A stretch of DNA of 64,000 nucleotides from JAKQDH01 sp029558835 (GTDB lineage: Bacteria > Planctomycetota > Phycisphaerae > UBA1845). Location of the stretch: positions 62,001-126,000 of the forward strand of contig DAOQSN010000009.1 of the NCBI GenBank assembly GCA_035356615.1, read 5' to 3'. Under the pieces are notes generated by a model. The model saw only the letters and a list, made by a program, of their open reading frames with translations. It was not told the DNA's origin and did not search any database. Position 1 is the stretch's first letter. Each line of letters opens with the position of its first letter. The position numbers and the translations under genes were made by a program. Shown here in pieces: positions 59,494 to 64,000 of this stretch.

Positions 59494-60993
59494 CTACGTG
59501 TTCGCAGTGCCCTCTGAGATTGTCGCCTTCTCGATCAGGCGGTCTAACGCCTTCTCATCACGCAGTTGCAAGAAGAGCGGCACCAGCGCCTTCTGCTTTG
59601 CCAGATCGTCGCGGACCCGATCGAAACGTCGATTCTGCTGCTGAGCAATCGCGTGGATGGCTCCGTTCAGTTCGTCCTCACTCACGTCCACGTCGAGTCT
59701 CTCAGCCAATTTCTCCATTATGAAGTAGGCCTTGACATCGCGTTCTGACTCGGTTTGAGCTTTTACGCGCATCTCGTCGCCGGCCTTACGGATCTCTGCC
59801 TCCGGAACCTGATTGCGGTACATCTCCATCATGCGCCGCAGGATGATGCGGTCCGCCTGCCTCTGGGACATGGCCTGGGGTACCTCCATCGGGATGTGCT
59901 CGATGAGATACTGCATGGCCTGCTCCCGCAGAGCCCGCTTGACCAGCCGGCCCCGCTCCGACTCCATTCGGGAGCGGTAGAAGCTGCGCAGCTCGCCTTC
60001 ATTCTCGAAACCTGCCGCGTTCAGCAGATCGGCATCCAGCGGCGGGACGTGCAGGCGCTTGATCTCCTGGAGCTTGAACTCGAAGCGGGCCGGTTTGCCG
60101 CGGATTTCGGTGTTCTGGTGATCGTCGGGCACGGTGGCTTCCAACGCGACCTCGTCGCCGACGCGCTTGCCGCACACGGCTGCGCCCAGCCCCTTGAGGG
60201 GGACGCCGAAGAGGCGGAGGTCACGTGCGGGCAGGTCCGTACTTTCCTCCTGGCGCAGGAGCTGACCCTCCACGGTCCACTTCACGGAGGTGTACAGCAG
60301 GTCGTCCGCCTCGACCATGCCGTCATCGACGGGCTGATAGGTGGCCCGATAGCGGCGCAGCCGGTCCACCTCGGCGTCCACGTCCTGGTCGGTGATCTCG
60401 ACTTGGGGACGCGTCAAGGGGATGTTGTCCAATGCCGGCAGCTCGAACTGAGGGGCGATCTCGACTTCACAGGCGTAGGTCAGCGGTCCTTCCTTGGGGA
60501 AGTCGATGTGCTCGACGGCCTCGTCCATGGGCAGGAGCTTCTCGACGTGGACGGTGCGCTCGATTCCCTTCTCGTCAAGCCGTTTTTCGGGGGCGCTGAC
60601 CCAGACAAGGGCGTCGCCGACGGTGCGCAGCTCCTCCTTTTCGGTGGCGACCGAGAAGCTGGCGTGGACCAGTTGGTCGGCAAGCTCGGTACCGACGTCG
60701 GTCCCGAAGCGCTTCTCGACGAGGCGCAGGGGGGCGCGGCCCTTGCGGAAGCCGGGGATCTGGGCCTCACGCTTCAGCTCGCGGAACTGCTCGGTCAGCC
60801 GCTCGTCCATGAGGTCGCGCGGGACCGTGACGGTGAGTTTGAGGCGGAGGGGGCCGATGTCCTCCTTGGTGACGGACACGGCCTCTTTGAGTCGGGCCCG
60901 CAGCTTGTCCTCTTCGGACAGTTCAGGCTCTGCGCCTTGAGCTTCGGTACCGCTGCCCTCCGTGCCTTCCGCTGCCAGTTCTTCGTCAGCCAT
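59494..60993 (-). CDS. tig: Trigger factor chaperone
   Basis: A 499-residue ribosome-associated chaperone. The N-terminal ribosome-binding domain ends with the GFRKGRAPLRLVEKRFG signature. The middle FKBP-like PPIase domain (about residues 200-330) includes PDDHQNTEIRGKPARFEFKL-type strands and the C-terminal helical arms follow (MSQRQADRIILRRMMEMYRN). It is longer than the 430-470 residues typical of the family because of a glutamate/alanine-rich extension of about 40 residues at the N-terminus. Clustering with clpP is the common arrangement. Confidence 0.95.
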   Translation of the reverse strand: MADEELAAEGTEGSGTEAQGAEPELSEEDKLRARLKEAVSVTKEDIGPLRLKLTVTVPRDLMDERLTEQFRELKREAQIPGFRKGRAPLRLVEKRFGTDVGTELADQLVHASFSVATEKEELRTVGDALVWVSAPEKRLDEKGIERTVHVEKLLPMDEAVEHIDFPKEGPLTYACEVEIAPQFELPALDNIPLTRPQVEITDQDVDAEVDRLRRYRATYQPVDDGMVEADDLLYTSVKWTVEGQLLRQEESTDLPARDLRLFGVPLKGLGAAVCGKRVGDEVALEATVPDDHQNTEIRGKPARFEFKLQEIKRLHVPPLDADLLNAAGFENEGELRSFYRSRMESERGRLVKRALREQAMQYLIEHIPMEVPQAMSQRQADRIILRRMMEMYRNQVPEAEIRKAGDEMRVKAQTESERDVKAYFIMEKLAERLDVDVSEDELNGAIHAIAQQQNRRFDRVRDDLAKQKALVPLFLQLRDEKALDRLIEKATISEGTANT

Positions 60994-61458
60994 AGCTTCG
61001 ACTCCCGCTGGACCAGCCTTCTATTCTCTTCCTGCCCCCCGCCGTAAGCCGGTCGGCTTCGCCCCGCCACCTGGCGGATTGGTACTCCGGCCACCCTGCT
61101 GCGTTGCCGGACGGGCCGGGATGAGGGCGCAAGTTAACGCACCCGCGGTCTGGTGGCAACGCTCGCCACCGGTGTTGGCTCATGTGGGCGGGTGGAGCCC
61201 GACATACGGGTGATGACGGACGCGGCGGGTGGAGCCCGCCCTGCACGTGGTGGAGGGCGCGGGGGCGGCGGGTGGAGCCCGCCCTGCGCGTGGCGACGGG
61301 CGTGGCGCGGCGGGCGGATCCCGTACCGCATCTTGCCCGGATTTCCCGGTCTGCCTGTCTTTTGCGTACCCGTGGGTCAGGGTATGCTGGGGGATCGAAA
61401 GCGGCCAGGATTGGCCCGGAGGTACGCAACTCAACGCTCGAAGCATGGAGAACGCGCA
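60994..61458. other. Divergent intergenic region with GGCGGGTGGAGCC repeats
   Basis: About 465 bp between tig and the aldolase gene. It contains the hairpin-forming word GGCGGGTGGAGCCCGCC twice (61224-61240, 61267-61283) with partial copies at 61186-61201 and 61306-61320. No gene or RNA gene was found. Confidence 0.55.
61186..61320. repeat. Short tandem repeats forming small hairpins
   Basis: GGCGGGTGGAGCCCGCCCTG followed by C(A/G)CGTGG occurs twice 43 bp apart, and shortened forms occur on either side. Each unit pairs GGCGGG with CCCGCC. Confidence 0.65.
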
Positions 61459-62508
61459 ATGAGTGCCATCACGGATTTGCTGGGGAACGACGCGGAGAAG
61501 CTGCTGAACCACAAGTGTACGACGATCGACAAGTCGTTGCTGACGCCACCGGGCGGGGATTACCTGGACCGGGTGTTCGCGCAGACCGACCGGTCGGTGC
61601 CGGTGCTGCGGAACATGCAGGCCATCATGAACACGGGGCGGCTCGCGGGTACCGGGTACCTGTCGATCCTGCCCGTCGATCAAGGAATCGAACATAGCGC
61701 TGGCGCGTCGTTTGCGCCGAACCCGGCTTACTTCGACCCGGAGAACATCGTCAAGTTGGCGATCGAGGGCGGCTGCAACGCGGTGGCCTCGACGCTGGGG
61801 GTGCTGGGCGCGGTCGCCCGCAAGTACGCGCCGAGAATACCGTTCCTGCTGAAGCTGAACCACAACGAGCTGCTGACGTACCCGAACAAGTACGACCAGG
61901 TGATGTTTGCGCACGTGCAGCAGGCGGCGGACATGGGCTGTGCGGCCGTCGGGGCAACGATCTACTTCGGATCGGACGAGTCCAGCCGGCAGATTCAGGA
62001 GGTCAGCGAGGCTTTTGCGCTGGCGCATCAGCTTGGGATGGTCACCGTGCTGTGGTGCTACCTGCGCAACAACGCGTTCAAGAAGGACGGGGTGGACTAC
62101 CACGTTTCGTCCGACCTGACGAGCCAGGCGAATCACCTCGGGGTGACGCTGGAAGCGGACATCATCAAGCAGAAGCAGGCGGAGAACAACAACGGCTTCA
62201 CGGCCATCAACTTCGGCAAGACGAGCAAGCTGGTGTACGAGAAGCTCACCAGCAACCACCCGATCGACCTGACGCGGTACCAGGTGGCCGGCTGCTACAT
62301 GGGCCGCATCGGGCTCATCAACTCCGGCGGCGCTTCGGGGCAGAATGACTTCGCGGAGGCGGCCCGCACCGCGGTGATCAACAAGCGTGCGGGCGGCATG
62401 GGCCTGATCTCCGGTCGCAAGGCGTTCCAGCGCCCGATGGAGGAGGGGGTGAAGCTGTTGCACGTGATTCAGGACGTGTACAAGGACAAGTCGATCACGC
62501 TGGCGTAA
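61459..62508 (+). CDS. Class I fructose-bisphosphate aldolase, archaeal type
   Basis: A 349-residue enzyme that splits fructose 1,6-bisphosphate through a lysine Schiff base. ATG 61459 follows GGAGAACG. The sequence resembles the DhnA/FbaB family: LSILPVDQGIEHSAGASFAP, LLKLNHNELLTYP, GATIYFGSDES and the Schiff-base region around FTAINFGKTSKLVYEK, then GRIGLINSGG for the phosphate. Length and motifs agree with bacterial FbaB-type aldolases. It probably works in glycolysis or gluconeogenesis. The neighbouring GH17 protein has no metabolic link that can be shown. Confidence 0.93.
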   Translation: MSAITDLLGNDAEKLLNHKCTTIDKSLLTPPGGDYLDRVFAQTDRSVPVLRNMQAIMNTGRLAGTGYLSILPVDQGIEHSAGASFAPNPAYFDPENIVKLAIEGGCNAVASTLGVLGAVARKYAPRIPFLLKLNHNELLTYPNKYDQVMFAHVQQAADMGCAAVGATIYFGSDESSRQIQEVSEAFALAHQLGMVTVLWCYLRNNAFKKDGVDYHVSSDLTSQANHLGVTLEADIIKQKQAENNNGFTAINFGKTSKLVYEKLTSNHPIDLTRYQVAGCYMGRIGLINSGGASGQNDFAEAARTAVINKRAGGMGLISGRKAFQRPMEEGVKLLHVIQDVYKDKSITLA

Positions 62509-62656
62509 ACGGTCGCTGACGGTTCCCGTCGGCGAGCGGCAGTGCCAACGAACGCCGGCATCACCGAGCGGGGTCTTTGCTGCGCGCAAGCTGGTCGGCG
62601 GGCGGGGTGGGCCTGGGTGATAAGCATCGACGTGGTGTCAGAGGGGAGGGCATTTC

Positions 62657-64000
62657 ATGGGTGTGCCACAAGTCTACAGGCTGGGAGCAGGTGGTGTTGT
62701 CGTCGGACTGCTGTGCGTGGCAGGGTGTTGTCCGAGTTTCATCGCGTGTGAAGACTCGCCCGCCCCGTATTCCCCATCGATCGACAGCGACAGCGACGGC
62801 GTGCGGGATCCCACTGACTCATGCCCGGGAACGCCGCCGGGCGACCCGGTTGATGCCAACGGATGCTCCGTCAGCCAGCGCGGCACGGACGACGATGGGG
62901 TCTCGGCCGCGGACGATCTATGTCCCCAAACGCCGTCCGGAGAGGACGTCGACGCGAACGGCTGCTCCGCAAGCCAGCGCGACACCGATGCGGACGGGGT
63001 CGTCGACGCCGGTGACAACTGTCCGGATGCGGCGAATCCGGGCCAGGCGGATGCCGACGGCAACGGTGTCGGGGATGAGTGCGACAAGGTGGTTCTGACC
63101 GTGGTTGGAGGTTCGGGATCGGGGCCCTATGCCCGTGGCGCGTCGATTCAGGTTGCCGCGCAGGTACCGGTGGGCAAGAGATTCAATCAATGGACCGGCG
63201 ACGTGGCGCGTCTTGGCGACGTCTATGCCGCGACGACCACGCTTCAACTGAGCGATGAGGCAACGATCACGGCCACGTTCTTTGAGTGGCCTGCGGTTTC
63301 CTGCAAGGTCCACGGCGTCGACTTCGGCCCCTTCGTTCGTCCGGGGCAGAACCCGGATCAGGGTGGTACGGTTGGGTTTGATCAGGTCCGGGAACTGATA
63401 GCGGCGATGGGCCCCTACGTGGAATGGATCAGAACCTATGGGTGCTCACTGGGGGTGGAGGAAGCTCCAGCGATTGCCAGGTCCTTCGGGCTGAAGGTGG
63501 CCGTTGGGGTATGGATTGGGAAGGACGCGAGCGCCAATGAAAGAGAGATCAACGCGGCCGTCACCATCGCCAACGCCGGGAATGCCGATTTGATCATCGT
63601 GGGCAGCGAGGCGCTATTGCGCGCTGACGTGACGGCGGCACAGCTCGTGGATTACATCGAGGCCGTGAAGTCCGGGGTTTCAGGAGTACCGGTGGGTGCG
63701 TCCGACGCCTGGTCGGCGTTGCTTGCCAACCCGACTGTCATGGAGGCCGGCGATGTTGTGATTGCCAACTTCTATCCCTACTGGGAGGGTATATCGCTCG
63801 ATACGGCGCTCTCGACGCTCAACCAACAATACGACCAGTTGACGCACGCCACGACCAAGAGCGTCATGGTGGGAGAAACGGGCTGGCCCAGTGGGGGCAA
63901 CGCCGTTGGAGCGGCGGTGCCGGGGCCGGATAACGCGGCATTCTATTTCAAGAACTTCATTTCCTGGGCCGAGGACCGAGACGTTGACTACTTCTACTTC
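62657..64000 (+). CDS. Modular lipoprotein with GH17 glucanase-like domain, 3' truncated
   Basis: The frame is open for 448 codons and runs off the window end. GAGGGGAGGG precedes the ATG. A signal peptide with the lipobox cysteine pair VAGCC comes first. Residues about 40-145 hold thrombospondin type-3-like calcium repeats (DSDSDGVRDPTDSCP, DTDADGVVDAGDNCP, DADGNGVGDEC). Residues about 150-205 are one InlB-like repeat (GKRFNQWTGDV). From about residue 210 a glycoside hydrolase family 17-like domain begins, with the probable acid/base Glu318 in IIVGSEALLR and nucleophile Glu407 in MVGETGWPSGG, the family signature. Such enzymes cleave beta-1,3-glucans. The C-terminus is missing. Confidence 0.85.
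   Translation, partial: MGVPQVYRLGAGGVVVGLLCVAGCCPSFIACEDSPAPYSPSIDSDSDGVRDPTDSCPGTPPGDPVDANGCSVSQRGTDDDGVSAADDLCPQTPSGEDVDANGCSASQRDTDADGVVDAGDNCPDAANPGQADADGNGVGDECDKVVLTVVGGSGSGPYARGASIQVAAQVPVGKRFNQWTGDVARLGDVYAATTTLQLSDEATITATFFEWPAVSCKVHGVDFGPFVRPGQNPDQGGTVGFDQVRELIAAMGPYVEWIRTYGCSLGVEEAPAIARSFGLKVAVGVWIGKDASANEREINAAVTIANAGNADLIIVGSEALLRADVTAAQLVDYIEAVKSGVSGVPVGASDAWSALLANPTVMEAGDVVIANFYPYWEGISLDTALSTLNQQYDQLTHATTKSVMVGETGWPSGGNAVGAAVPGPDNAAFYFKNFISWAEDRDVDYFYF

Overview
The window looks like a chromosomal segment of a high-GC planctomycete, most likely of the Phycisphaerae type. This is inferred from protein style: secreted proteins ending in dockerin-like EF-hand tails (GDFDGDGDVDL type), a PEP-CTERM protein, membrane proteins headed by a CPxCxYxLxG zinc ribbon, asparagine/glycine-rich lipoprotein linkers, a ThiD2-ThiE fusion, and many small intergenic palindromic repeats. 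No rRNA, tRNA, CRISPR array, prophage or transposase gene was seen.

Layout. 0-8.5 kb: a truncated zinc-ribbon membrane protein, an Hsp20 chaperone, a secreted protein, a nine-haem cytochrome c lipoprotein, and two secreted proteins with dockerin-like tails (one a YVTN beta-propeller). 8.5-18.5 kb: an exported alpha/beta hydrolase, a MuiA-type DUF4139 protein, a MazG-like protein between two related repeats, an FHA-GAF-PP2C phosphatase, a collagen-like exported protein and a PEP-CTERM protein. 18.7-26 kb: mfd translationally coupled to a parvulin lipoprotein, then a secreted paralogue of the 1.3-kb gene. 26-32.7 kb: dodecin, an ECF sigma factor with a membrane protein carrying a dockerin-like loop, an NhaC-type antiporter, pyrE and purB. 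32.9-40 kb: an InlB-repeat lipoprotein, a cyclophilin lipoprotein, prfB with a programmed +1 frameshift, and a cluster thiD2-thiE / zinc-ribbon membrane protein / membrane protein / degenerate Nudix protein with overlapping ends.

40-57.2 kb holds a complete 14-subunit complex I operon (nuoA to nuoN, minus strand, nuoC and nuoD separate). It has a glycosyltransferase-like membrane protein between nuoE and nuoF, and three copies of a palindromic repeat in gaps between its genes. 57.8-61 kb: tig followed by two clpP genes. 61.4-64 kb: an archaeal-type class I fructose-bisphosphate aldolase and the start of a modular lipoprotein with a GH17 glucanase-like domain, cut by the window end.

The strongest unexplained signal is the layer of intergenic repeats. 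An approximately 97-bp REPIN-like element built from two inverted 31-nt arms occurs five times complete and twice as a half copy. There are also CCCTCTCCC/GGGAGAGGG palindromes, a 21-nt-arm palindrome after dodecin, a 170-bp inverted repeat near the MazG gene, and AT-richer simple tracts. Start sites were chosen from ribosome binding sites and signal peptides. Functions come from family recognition by eye, not from database searches.
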